Source of the DNA: Nonomuraea guangzhouensis
Lineage (GTDB): Bacteria > Actinomycetota > Actinomycetes > Streptosporangiales > Streptosporangiaceae
Length of the DNA: 64,000 nucleotides
Assembly (NCBI RefSeq): GCF_019396345.1
Contig: NZ_JAHKRM010000025.1
Location: 1 to 64,000, forward strand
Direction of reading: 5' to 3'
Part shown: piece by piece, positions 1 through 8,607 of the stretch
How positions within the stretch are numbered: position 1 is the stretch's first letter
Layout: every line of letters begins with the position of its first letter
Notes under the pieces: model-generated
Database searches by the model: none
What the model was told of the DNA's origin: nothing
Seen by the model: the letters and a program-made list of their open reading frames with translations, nothing else
Translations under genes and position numbers: made by a program

Positions 1-3000
1 CTCCAGCGAGCCGTCGGCGCGCCGGCGCGCCAGGTCCCCGCTGCGGAACATGCGCGAGCCGGGCGGTCCGAACGGGTCGGCCACGAATCGTTCGGCCGTC
101 AGCTCCGGCCGTCCCCAGTACCCGGTGGCCAGGCCGGTGCCGCCGATGTACAGCTCGCAGGTGACGTTGGCCGGTACCGGGCGCAGCGCGTCGTCGAGAA
201 GGGACAACCGGGTGCCGGCCGTCGTCTCCCCCAGCGGCAGCACGTCCGGCACGGCTTCACCGGCGGTGAGCTGGTGATGGGTGGCCGCGGTCGTCGTCTC
301 CGTCGGGCCGTAGACGTGCCCGACCGTCAGGCGCGGGCAGTGCGCCAACGCTCGCCGCACCACCGAGCCCGGCACCACCTCGCCTCCGGTCCACACCACG
401 CGCACGGCGGTGAGGCAGCGCGGGTTCTCCTCGACCACCATGCCGAACACGGCGGCCGTCAACCACAGGTGGCTGATCCGGTGTTCGGTGATCAGCCGCT
501 CGAGCGTCGGCAGTTCGAGTTCTCCCGCGGGGGCGACGACGATGGTCCCGCCCGAGGCCAGCGGGAGCCACAGTTCGAGGGTGGACGCGTCGAAGGACAC
601 CGAGCTGTGGCACAGCACGGTGCCGGGCTCGCCGCCGAGCCAGCGGGGATCCTCGATCAGCGCCACGATGCTCCGGTGGCTGACCCCGATGCCCTTCGGG
701 ACTCCGGTCGATCCGGAGGTGTACATGACGTAGGCGGGCTGTTCCGCCTCGACGCGCACGTCCGGCGGATCGGCGGGTCCGGCGAGCCAGGACCTGTCCT
801 CGTCGACGGCGAGGACAGGTGCGGCCAACCCGGCCGCGTCGGCGGCGCGATCGGTCAGCACGAGTGCGCATCCCGTCTCGGCCACCATGTACGCCCGGCG
901 GGCAGGCGGGTTGCGCTCGTCGATGGGCACGTAGGTGCCGCCTGCCTTGAGGATGGCGAGCAGGGACACCACCAGCTCGGCGGATCGCCGCATGAGCACC
1001 GCGATCCGGGTGCCCGGCGTCACGCCGTAGGCCCGGACCAGGTGGTGGGCCAGCTGGTCGGCCCGCGTGTCGAGGTCCCCGTAGGACAGTTCGGCGTCGT
1101 CGGACACGACCGCGGTGGCGTGCGGGGTGGCGGTCGCGCGTGCCTCGACCAGTTCGTGCACACACGGCCGGACCGGCTCCTCGGCCGCCCGGTGCGGGTC
1201 GCGTAGCCACGCCCGGTCCGACCGGGTCAGCACGTCGATGTCGCGCAGTGGGCGGCCGGGGTCGGCGACCACGTCGCGCAGCAGCTGGACGAACCGGGCG
1301 GCCAGCTCTTCGACGGTGCCCCGGTCGAACAGGTCGACGGCGTACTCGATCGCGCCTTCCGTGCCCGACACCACCACGGAGAGGTCGAACTTGGCGGTGT
1401 CGCCGGCCATCGGCACGGCCGCCACCGCGACGCCGGGCAGGTCAGGCGTCGTCGCCTGGACGTTCTCCACTCCCAGCGTCACCTGGAACAAGGGGTGCCG
1501 GGCCAGCGAGCGCGGCGGGTTGAGCAGCTCGACCACGCGCTCGAAGGGCAGGTCCGGATGGCTGAACGCGGCGAGATCGACCTGGCGGACGCGAGCCAGC
1601 AGGTCCTGGAACGTCGGGTCACCCGCGGTGTCGACGCGAAGCACCAGCATGTTGACGAAGTAGCCGACCAGGTCGCGCAGCGCGTCGTCGGTGCGCCGGG
1701 CCACCGCGGTGCCGATCGGCACGTCGGTGCCGGCGCCCATGCGGGTGAGCAGTGCGACCAGCCCGGCGTGGAGGACCATGAACCGCGTCGTCCCGGTGTC
1801 CCGTGCCAACCGCGCCAGGCCGTCGGTCAGCTCCTGGCCCAGCGGGAACCGCACCACGTCGCCGCGATGGCTCGCCGCCGGCGGCCGCCGCCGGTCCGCG
1901 GGCAGGGGTGGTTCGTCGGGCAGTCCCGCGAGCGTCTCCCGCCAGTACCGCGCCTGGCGGCCGAGCACACTGTCCGGGTCGTCCTCGCTGCCGAGCACCT
2001 CTCGTTGCCACAGGCTGTAGTCCGCGTACTGCACCGGCAGCGGGGCCCATCGCGGCCGGCCGCCCGCCTTCCGCGCCGCGTAGGCCGCCGACAGGTCGCG
2101 GGTCAGGCAGCCCATGGACCACTCGTCTCCCGCGATGTGGTGCATCACCAGCGACAACACGTGCTCGCGCGGGCCGAGTTCGAACAGCTTCGCCCGCAGC
2201 GGCAGGTCGGCGCCGAGGCCGAACTCGCGCCTGGCTTCCTCGGTGAGCAACCGGTCCAGGACGCCTTCCTCAGCCTGCCGCACGACCAGCACGCCCGATA
2301 CGTCGGTAATGGACTGATACGGCGCCCCGTCGTACTCGCCGATCATCGTCCGTAGACTTTCGTGCCGGCCGATGACGTCGTCGATCGCCGCACGCAACGC
2401 GTCCCGGTCCAGCTCGCCGGAGAGCCGCAGTGCCAGGGGGATGTGGTACGAGACGCTCGACTCGGCCAGCCGGTCGGTGACCCAGAGCCCGCGTTGGGCG
2501 AGCGACAGCGGCACCCGGCCGGGCCGCGTGTCACGGCGTGGCGACGGGGCGGCGGGCGGTGCGCCCGGGAGCCGCCGGGCCAGTGCCGTCACCGTGCGGG
2601 TCGCGAAGATGGTCCGCTGCTCGACGTCGACGCCGAACACCACGCGGATCCGCGCGGCCAGCCGGATGGCCAGCAGTGAGTGTCCGCCCATCGCGAAGAA
2701 GTCGTCGTCGACGCCGACGTCCGGACAGTCGAGGACCTCGGCGAACAGCTCGCGCAGCAGTTCCTCGTGCGGTGTCCGCGCGGTGGCGCCGGAGCCGGTC
2801 GGGCGCGGGTCGGGGAGCTTCGTCCGGTCGACCTTGCCGTTGGGGCGCAACGGGAGCTCCGTCAGCGGTACGATCGTCGCCGGCATGAGGTGGGCTGGCA
2901 GGTGCTCGGCCGCCCAGGCCGTGACGCGTGCGACGTCGACGGTGTCCGGCACCAGGTACGCCACCAGTTCCGGCTCGTCTCGCTGGTTCGTCCGCACCAC

Positions 3001-6000
3001 CGCGACGGCCTGCGTCACCTCGGGGTGCCGGCTCAGCGTGGCCGCGACCTCGCCCGGCTCGACGCGGAACCCACGGATCTGTATCTGGTCGTCGACGCGG
3101 CCGAGGAATCGCAGTTGCCCGTCGCCGTCCCACCGGCCCAGATCGCCGGTGCGGTACATACGGGTGCCGGGCGGACCGAACGGGTCGGCGACGAACCGCT
3201 CCCCGGTCAGCCCCGGCTGGTCGAGGTAACCACGTGCCACGCCGTGACCGGCGATGTACACCTCGCCCGGCGTTCCCGACGGCACCGGCCGTAAGCCGCC
3301 GTCGAGCACGTACACCCTGGCGCCCGGCAGCGGCCGGCCGACCGGCGGTTCGGCGCCCGGCGCCAGCGGACCGCTCACGGTCGCGCAGACGGTGGTCTCC
3401 GTCGGGCCGTAAGCGTTCCACATCCGGTGTCCGGCCCAGCGAGCCGGCAGCTCCGGCGGGCAGGGTTCACCGCCGACGGTGAGCGTGACGCCCGGCGGCA
3501 CCTCGTCCGGCGACATCACGGCGAGCGCGGTCGGCGGCAGCAACGCGTGGGTGACACCGGCTTCGTCCAGCAGCCGGGCCAGCGGCGGACCGGGGACCAG
3601 CCGGTCCTCGGGAGCCAGCACGAGGGTGGCGCCCGTCAGCAGCGCGACGGTCAGCTCGAGGACCGAGGCGTCGAAGCTCCACGACCCGAACTGCAGCCAC
3701 CGGCGCCCGGGTCCCGCTCCGTCCAATGCGGTCAGACCGAAGACGCCGGCATGGGGGACGACCACTCCTTTCGGGCGGCCCGTGGAACCGGAGGTGTAGA
3801 TGACGTAGGCGGCGTGCCGCGCGCTGAGCGGTTCGACGCGTTCGGCCTGTGTGAGGTTCTTGCCGGGGTAGTGGTCGAGCGGGCCCAGCTCGTCCAGCCG
3901 GGTGAGCAGCAGGCGCGGGCGCGCGTCGTCGAGCATGAGGTCGACCCGGGCGGCCGGATAGCGGGGGTCAACCGCCAGGTACGCGCCACCGGCCTTGAGC
4001 ACCCCGAGTACCGCGACGACCAGGTCCGGCGACCGTGGCATCGCCAGCGCCACCAGGTGTTCGGGGCCGACGCCCTTGCCGACCAGTGCGCGGGCCACCT
4101 GGTTCGCCCGCTCGTTGAGGTCCGCATAGGACAGGTGGGTGTGCTCGTACGCCAGTGCCACGGCGTCGGGTGTGCGGCCGACCTGCCGCTCGAACGCGTC
4201 GGTCACCGTGCCGCCGGAGGCCGGCCGGTCGGTGCCCGCCCACTCCCGGAGGATCCGTCGCCGTTCGTCCGGCATGAGCACGTCGAGCCGGCGCACCGGG
4301 AGGTCGGCGCCGGTGGCCATGGTCGCGAGCAACCGGTGCAGCCGGGCCGTCAGCAGGCCGACGGCGTCCGCCGTGAACACGTCGCTGTGGTAGTTCCAGC
4401 GCAGCAGCAGGCACCGGCCGGGAACGGCCATCATGGACAGCGGATAGTGCGTGGCGTCGTGGAAACCGACGCGGGAGATCCCGGCGCCGCGCTCCTCGAA
4501 CAAGCCGCCCGGCTGGTTCTCAAAAGCAGTCAGCACGTCGAACAGCTCACCGACGCCGGCCAGCCGCTGAATCTCGGCGAGGCCGAGATGGTGGTGCGGC
4601 AGCAGCCTCGCCTGTTCCTCCTGCGTCCGGACCAGCAGGTCGCCCACGGTCTCATCGGACCGGAGCCGGACACGGACCGGCACGGTGTTGATGAACAGGC
4701 CCACCATCCGTTCGACGCCGGGCAGCTCGGCCGGGCGCCCGGAGACCACGGCGCCGAACACCGCCTCCTCCCGCCCGGTGAGCCTGGCGAGCAGGATCGC
4801 GACGGCGCACTGAAGGACGGTGTTGAGGGTCGACCCGTGGTGCCGGGCCAGCTCGGTGAGCGCGGTGGTGAGGTCCTCGGGCAGCGAGTACACCGACCGG
4901 GCGTGCGATGAGGCGGTCGCACCGCGCGGTGCGAGCCGGGTCGGTCCGGCCAGTCCGGCCAACGCCGCCCGCCACGCGGCCTCGGCCGGTCTCCGTTCCT
5001 GCCGGTGCAGCCAGCCGAGGTACGTCCGGTACGGCGTGACCTCCGGCAGCGGCCGGGACGCGTACAGCTCGCGCATCTCGTCGAGCAACACACCCATCGA
5101 CCACGCGTCCAGCAGGATGTGGTGCACGGTGAGCACGAAGCGGTGCCGCTCCGGGCCGAGGCGGATCAGCATGGCACGCATGAGCGGCGGCGATCCGAGG
5201 TCGAACCCGAGCGCGCGGTCCTCGACCAGGGCCTGTTCCAGCTCGGCCTCGGTCATCGCGGCCGCCCGCCACGGCAGGTCGGCCTCGCCCGATTCCACCT
5301 GTCGCGGACCGTCCGGGGTGAGGTGGAAACCCGCGCGGAGGTTGGGATGGCGGCGCACCGCGGCCGTCACGCACCGCCGCCAGGCTTCCTGGTCGAGCGG
5401 GCCGTCGAGGTCGAGGAGCAACTGCGTGAGGTACGCGTCGGCCGAGCGGCCGTCGTGGAGCGCCTGGAACAGCAGGCCCTCCTGCAGCGGTGACAGGGGC
5501 AGCGGCCGGTCCTCTGGCCAGTCCGGCGCCGCCTCGGCGTCGGGGACGCGCGTCGCCACCGCGGCCATGCCGGCCACCGTCCGGCACCGGAACACCTCGC
5601 CCGGGGGGAGAGCCAGCCCCGCGGCACGGGCGCGGCTGCCCAGCTGGATCGCCGTGATGCTGTCGCCGCCGGAAGCGAAGAAGTCGTCGTCGACCCCGAC
5701 CTCGGGGAGGTCGAGCAGCTCGGCGACCAGGCCGCACAGCACCCGCTCGGTGGCGTCGGCGGGCACCCGCCGCGGGGCCGGCACTCGGGCCGCCGGATCC
5801 GGCAGCCCGCTCCGGTCGAGCTTTCCGTTGCCGGTCAACGGCAGTCGGTCGAGCGGGACCAGCGCGGCCGGCACCATGTGCTCGGGCAACCGCGCGGCCA
5901 GGTAGTCGCGGAGCATGCCGGGCTCGGGACCCGCTGCGGGGCCGGCACTCGGGCCGCTGGATCCGGCAGCCTGCTCCGGTCGGGTGTCAGGGACCGGCAC

Positions 6001-8607
6001 GAAGTACCCGACGAGGCGGCGCCGGCCGCGCCGGTCCGGCCGCGCCACCACGACGCCCTGCGCGATCTCGGGATGGCCGGTCAGCGCGGCGGCGATCTCC
6101 GCGGGCTCGATCCGGAACCCGCGGATCTTCACCTGGTCGTCGGCCCGGCCGGCGAAGTGGAGCGTGCCGTCGGCATCCTGGCGTGCGAGGTCGCCCGTGC
6201 GGTACAGCCGCGAGCCCGGCGGGCCGTACGGATCGGCGACGAAGCGCTGCGCGGTGAGACCGGGGCTCCCCAGGTAGCCCCTGGCCAGGCCGGCGCCCCC
6301 GACGTACAGTTCGCCGGCGATACCGGCCGGCAGCGGCCGCAGCGCCGGGTCGAGCACGAGCACCCGCATGTCGTCGATGGGCTCGCCGATGTGGCTGCCG
6401 GTCTCCGGTCCGAGATCGGCGTGGGTGACGTGCACGGTCGTCTCGGTGATGCCGTACATGTTGACCAGCGCCGGCCGGTTTTCCTGATTCATCTGGAAAA
6501 AGCCGGCGAGGTGGCTGTCGTCGAGCCGCTCACCGCCGCAGATCACCAGCCGCAGGTCGGTGTCCTCGACGCGGGACAGTTGCGCGAACGCGGTGGGCGT
6601 CTGGTTGAGCACCGTGACGCGTTCCCGTTGGAGCAGGCGCGAGAGGTCGGCGGGTGACCTCGTCACCGCGTGGGGCACGACCACGAGCCGGCCGCCGTGC
6701 AGCAGCGCGCCCCACATCTCCCACACCGAGAAGTCGAACGCGTAGGAGTGGCACATCGCCCACACGTCCCGCGGGCCGGCGTCGAGCCATCGCCGGGTCG
6801 TGTCGAACAGCCGGACCACGTTGCGGTGGGACACCATGACGCCCTTGGGCGTGCCGGTGGAGCCGGACGTGTGGATCACGTACGCCGTGTTGTCCGGTCC
6901 CGCCCGGCACACCGGATCCGTACTGTCCGCGTCTGTACTGTCTGCGACGTGGTCCGAGGTGAGCACCAATACCGGCGCCGTGTCGGCGAGCAGGAACTCG
7001 ACCCGCTCGGCCGGGTAGTCGGGGTCGACCGGCACGTAGGCTCCGCCGGCCTTGAGCACCGCGAGCAGCGCGACGATCAACTCCGCCGACCGAGGCATGG
7101 AGACCGCGACGAGTTTCTCCGGACCGACTCCCCCGTCGATGAGCCGGTGGGCGAGCCGGTTGGCCCGCGCGTTGAGCTCGCGGTAACTCAGCGAGCGGCC
7201 CTCGAAGGTCACCGCGGTCGCGCCCGGGGTCCGCCGAACCTGCTCGGTGAACAGCTCAGGCAGCGTGGCCACCGGCGCGGGCACCTCGGCGGCAGGTGGC
7301 GGCAGTGCCCGCTCCCCCAGCGGATCCACCCTGCCGACGGGAAGCGCGGGATCGGTCACGGCGAGTTCGCCGAGCAGCCGCAGGAAGCGGTCCCGGTGCG
7401 CGGCCAGTTCGTCCCGGCCGAAGTCGGCCGTGTCGGCGTCGAGGTTGACCGACAGCGTGTCGTGGTCCGGCCGGTCGTAGCAGACCATCGACAGGTGGTC
7501 GACCGGCCCGTGTGACAGGTTGCGCACGATCCCGGCGTGACCGGCGAAACGTGGGCCGTAGTCGAAGGACATGACGTTCACCAGCGGGCCGAACAGCGGC
7601 TCGCGTCCACCCGCGAGCCCGAGCTCCGCGCGGATGTCCTCGTAGCGGAAGCGCTGGTGCCGCGACACGTCCACGATCTCCGCGGTCACCTGGTGGACCA
7701 GCTCGCCCCACGTGCCGGCGGGGCGGACCGACAGACGCAACGGCAGCGTCGTGGACATCATGCCGGGCACCCGGCGGGCGACCGGGTCGCCACGGCCGGA
7801 GACGACCAGACCGAGTACGAGGTCGGTGGCGCCGGTCAGCCCGCTCACGTACAGCGCCGACGCCGCGACGGCGACGCCGGCCAGGCCGAGCAGCGTCCCC
7901 GTGGCCCGCAGTGCCGCGAGCCGATCGGGTGGCAGCAGACCGCCGGCCCTGATGAACTCGCCGGACGGCTCGGCCAGGTGCGGGGAGAGCCCTGCCGGGT
8001 GTGGCCGGTCGACCATCCTCGCGGACCAGTACGCGCGGTCCTGCTCGAACTCGGGTGCGGCCCGGTACGCCCGCTCCTCCTCGATCAAGGAGGCAAGCGA
8101 CCCGACGGCGCCGTCCGGCACGGGCCCGCCGGCCACTGTGGCGGTGTAGACCGCCGCCACCCGGCGAACCAGGAACGCGAAGCTGAACCCGTCCGCGACG
8201 AGGTGATGCGCCCGGTAGTACCAGCGATAGCGGTCGTTCGCCAGCCGCAGCAACGCGTGGCCGAACAGCGGTCCGGACGCGAGATCGAAGGGCCGGAAGA
8301 GATCCGCACGCATCCAGTCCTCGGCGGCCGCCGCAGGGTCGGGATCCAGGCTCACATCGATCAGCGGGAACGGCCACGACATCGCGGGCACGACGTGCTG
8401 CCAGGCTCGCGTGCCGTCGAACGCGAAGCGCACCCGCAGACACTCCATCTCGTCGACGGTGCGCCGCAGGGCGTGCTCGAACGTGCCCAGGTCGACCGGG
8501 CCATGGATCTCGACGTACTCGCCGATGTGATAGCGCGTGGTGTCCGGGTGGAGCTGCTGCGCGAGCCACACTCCTTGCTGGGCTGCGGTAAGCGGTAGCC
8601 CGGTCAT
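1..8607 (-). CDS. Nonribosomal peptide synthetase, C-A-T-C-A-T-C-A..., 3' end beyond window
   Basis: The frame is open for 2869 codons from an ATG at 8607 and runs off the left edge. Its start overlaps the preceding stop (ATGA). Order: C1 (about 1-430, HHxxxDG intact), A1 (440-935), T1 (GGDS, Ser983), C2 (about 1030-1450), A2, T2 (GGHS, Ser1977), C3, and A3 up to the edge. Aligned by eye to GrsA, A1 reads DFWNIGMVHK, the canonical threonine code. A2 reads DALLTGAVCK and A3 reads DALWWGVTA so far; I cannot assign either, but both look hydrophobic. C2 has HHILLDA and C3 has HHIAGDE where HHxxxDG is usual. No epimerase, methyltransferase or TE lies inside the window. It probably builds a peptide containing Thr-X-Y. 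Family is certain; product unknown. Confidence 0.95.
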   Translation of the reverse strand, partial: MTGLPLTAAQQGVWLAQQLHPDTTRYHIGEYVEIHGPVDLGTFEHALRRTVDEMECLRVRFAFDGTRAWQHVVPAMSWPFPLIDVSLDPDPAAAAEDWMRADLFRPFDLASGPLFGHALLRLANDRYRWYYRAHHLVADGFSFAFLVRRVAAVYTATVAGGPVPDGAVGSLASLIEEERAYRAAPEFEQDRAYWSARMVDRPHPAGLSPHLAEPSGEFIRAGGLLPPDRLAALRATGTLLGLAGVAVAASALYVSGLTGATDLVLGLVVSGRGDPVARRVPGMMSTTLPLRLSVRPAGTWGELVHQVTAEIVDVSRHQRFRYEDIRAELGLAGGREPLFGPLVNVMSFDYGPRFAGHAGIVRNLSHGPVDHLSMVCYDRPDHDTLSVNLDADTADFGRDELAAHRDRFLRLLGELAVTDPALPVGRVDPLGERALPPPAAEVPAPVATLPELFTEQVRRTPGATAVTFEGRSLSYRELNARANRLAHRLIDGGVGPEKLVAVSMPRSAELIVALLAVLKAGGAYVPVDPDYPAERVEFLLADTAPVLVLTSDHVADSTDADSTDPVCRAGPDNTAYVIHTSGSTGTPKGVMVSHRNVVRLFDTTRRWLDAGPRDVWAMCHSYAFDFSVWEMWGALLHGGRLVVVPHAVTRSPADLSRLLQRERVTVLNQTPTAFAQLSRVEDTDLRLVICGGERLDDSHLAGFFQMNQENRPALVNMYGITETTVHVTHADLGPETGSHIGEPIDDMRVLVLDPALRPLPAGIAGELYVGGAGLARGYLGSPGLTAQRFVADPYGPPGSRLYRTGDLARQDADGTLHFAGRADDQVKIRGFRIEPAEIAAALTGHPEIAQGVVVARPDRRGRRRLVGYFVPVPDTRPEQAAGSSGPSAGPAAGPEPGMLRDYLAARLPEHMVPAALVPLDRLPLTGNGKLDRSGLPDPAARVPAPRRVPADATERVLCGLVAELLDLPEVGVDDDFFASGGDSITAIQLGSRARAAGLALPPGEVFRCRTVAGMAAVATRVPDAEAAPDWPEDRPLPLSPLQEGLLFQALHDGRSADAYLTQLLLDLDGPLDQEAWRRCVTAAVRRHPNLRAGFHLTPDGPRQVESGEADLPWRAAAMTEAELEQALVEDRALGFDLGSPPLMRAMLIRLGPERHRFVLTVHHILLDAWSMGVLLDEMRELYASRPLPEVTPYRTYLGWLHRQERRPAEAAWRAALAGLAGPTRLAPRGATASSHARSVYSLPEDLTTALTELARHHGSTLNTVLQCAVAILLARLTGREEAVFGAVVSGRPAELPGVERMVGLFINTVPVRVRLRSDETVGDLLVRTQEEQARLLPHHHLGLAEIQRLAGVGELFDVLTAFENQPGGLFEERGAGISRVGFHDATHYPLSMMAVPGRCLLLRWNYHSDVFTADAVGLLTARLHRLLATMATGADLPVRRLDVLMPDERRRILREWAGTDRPASGGTVTDAFERQVGRTPDAVALAYEHTHLSYADLNERANQVARALVGKGVGPEHLVALAMPRSPDLVVAVLGVLKAGGAYLAVDPRYPAARVDLMLDDARPRLLLTRLDELGPLDHYPGKNLTQAERVEPLSARHAAYVIYTSGSTGRPKGVVVPHAGVFGLTALDGAGPGRRWLQFGSWSFDASVLELTVALLTGATLVLAPEDRLVPGPPLARLLDEAGVTHALLPPTALAVMSPDEVPPGVTLTVGGEPCPPELPARWAGHRMWNAYGPTETTVCATVSGPLAPGAEPPVGRPLPGARVYVLDGGLRPVPSGTPGEVYIAGHGVARGYLDQPGLTGERFVADPFGPPGTRMYRTGDLGRWDGDGQLRFLGRVDDQIQIRGFRVEPGEVAATLSRHPEVTQAVAVVRTNQRDEPELVAYLVPDTVDVARVTAWAAEHLPAHLMPATIVPLTELPLRPNGKVDRTKLPDPRPTGSGATARTPHEELLRELFAEVLDCPDVGVDDDFFAMGGHSLLAIRLAARIRVVFGVDVEQRTIFATRTVTALARRLPGAPPAAPSPRRDTRPGRVPLSLAQRGLWVTDRLAESSVSYHIPLALRLSGELDRDALRAAIDDVIGRHESLRTMIGEYDGAPYQSITDVSGVLVVRQAEEGVLDRLLTEEARREFGLGADLPLRAKLFELGPREHVLSLVMHHIAGDEWSMGCLTRDLSAAYAARKAGGRPRWAPLPVQYADYSLWQREVLGSEDDPDSVLGRQARYWRETLAGLPDEPPLPADRRRPPAASHRGDVVRFPLGQELTDGLARLARDTGTTRFMVLHAGLVALLTRMGAGTDVPIGTAVARRTDDALRDLVGYFVNMLVLRVDTAGDPTFQDLLARVRQVDLAAFSHPDLPFERVVELLNPPRSLARHPLFQVTLGVENVQATTPDLPGVAVAAVPMAGDTAKFDLSVVVSGTEGAIEYAVDLFDRGTVEELAARFVQLLRDVVADPGRPLRDIDVLTRSDRAWLRDPHRAAEEPVRPCVHELVEARATATPHATAVVSDDAELSYGDLDTRADQLAHHLVRAYGVTPGTRIAVLMRRSAELVVSLLAILKAGGTYVPIDERNPPARRAYMVAETGCALVLTDRAADAAGLAAPVLAVDEDRSWLAGPADPPDVRVEAEQPAYVMYTSGSTGVPKGIGVSHRSIVALIEDPRWLGGEPGTVLCHSSVSFDASTLELWLPLASGGTIVVAPAGELELPTLERLITEHRISHLWLTAAVFGMVVEENPRCLTAVRVVWTGGEVVPGSVVRRALAHCPRLTVGHVYGPTETTTAATHHQLTAGEAVPDVLPLGETTAGTRLSLLDDALRPVPANVTCELYIGGTGLATGYWGRPELTAERFVADPFGPPGSRMFRSGDLARRRADGSLE

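Noticed and set aside
3427..4911. 494-codon plus-strand open frame in the NRPS
   Set aside because: Antisense to the A2 and C2 domains, whose motifs read cleanly on the minus strand.
5510..5760. Possible epimerisation domain after the first carrier domain (GGDS carrier)
   Set aside because: The segment following T1 leads into a domain with C-type HHILLDA and normal C length, followed directly by an A domain. No separate E domain fits between.
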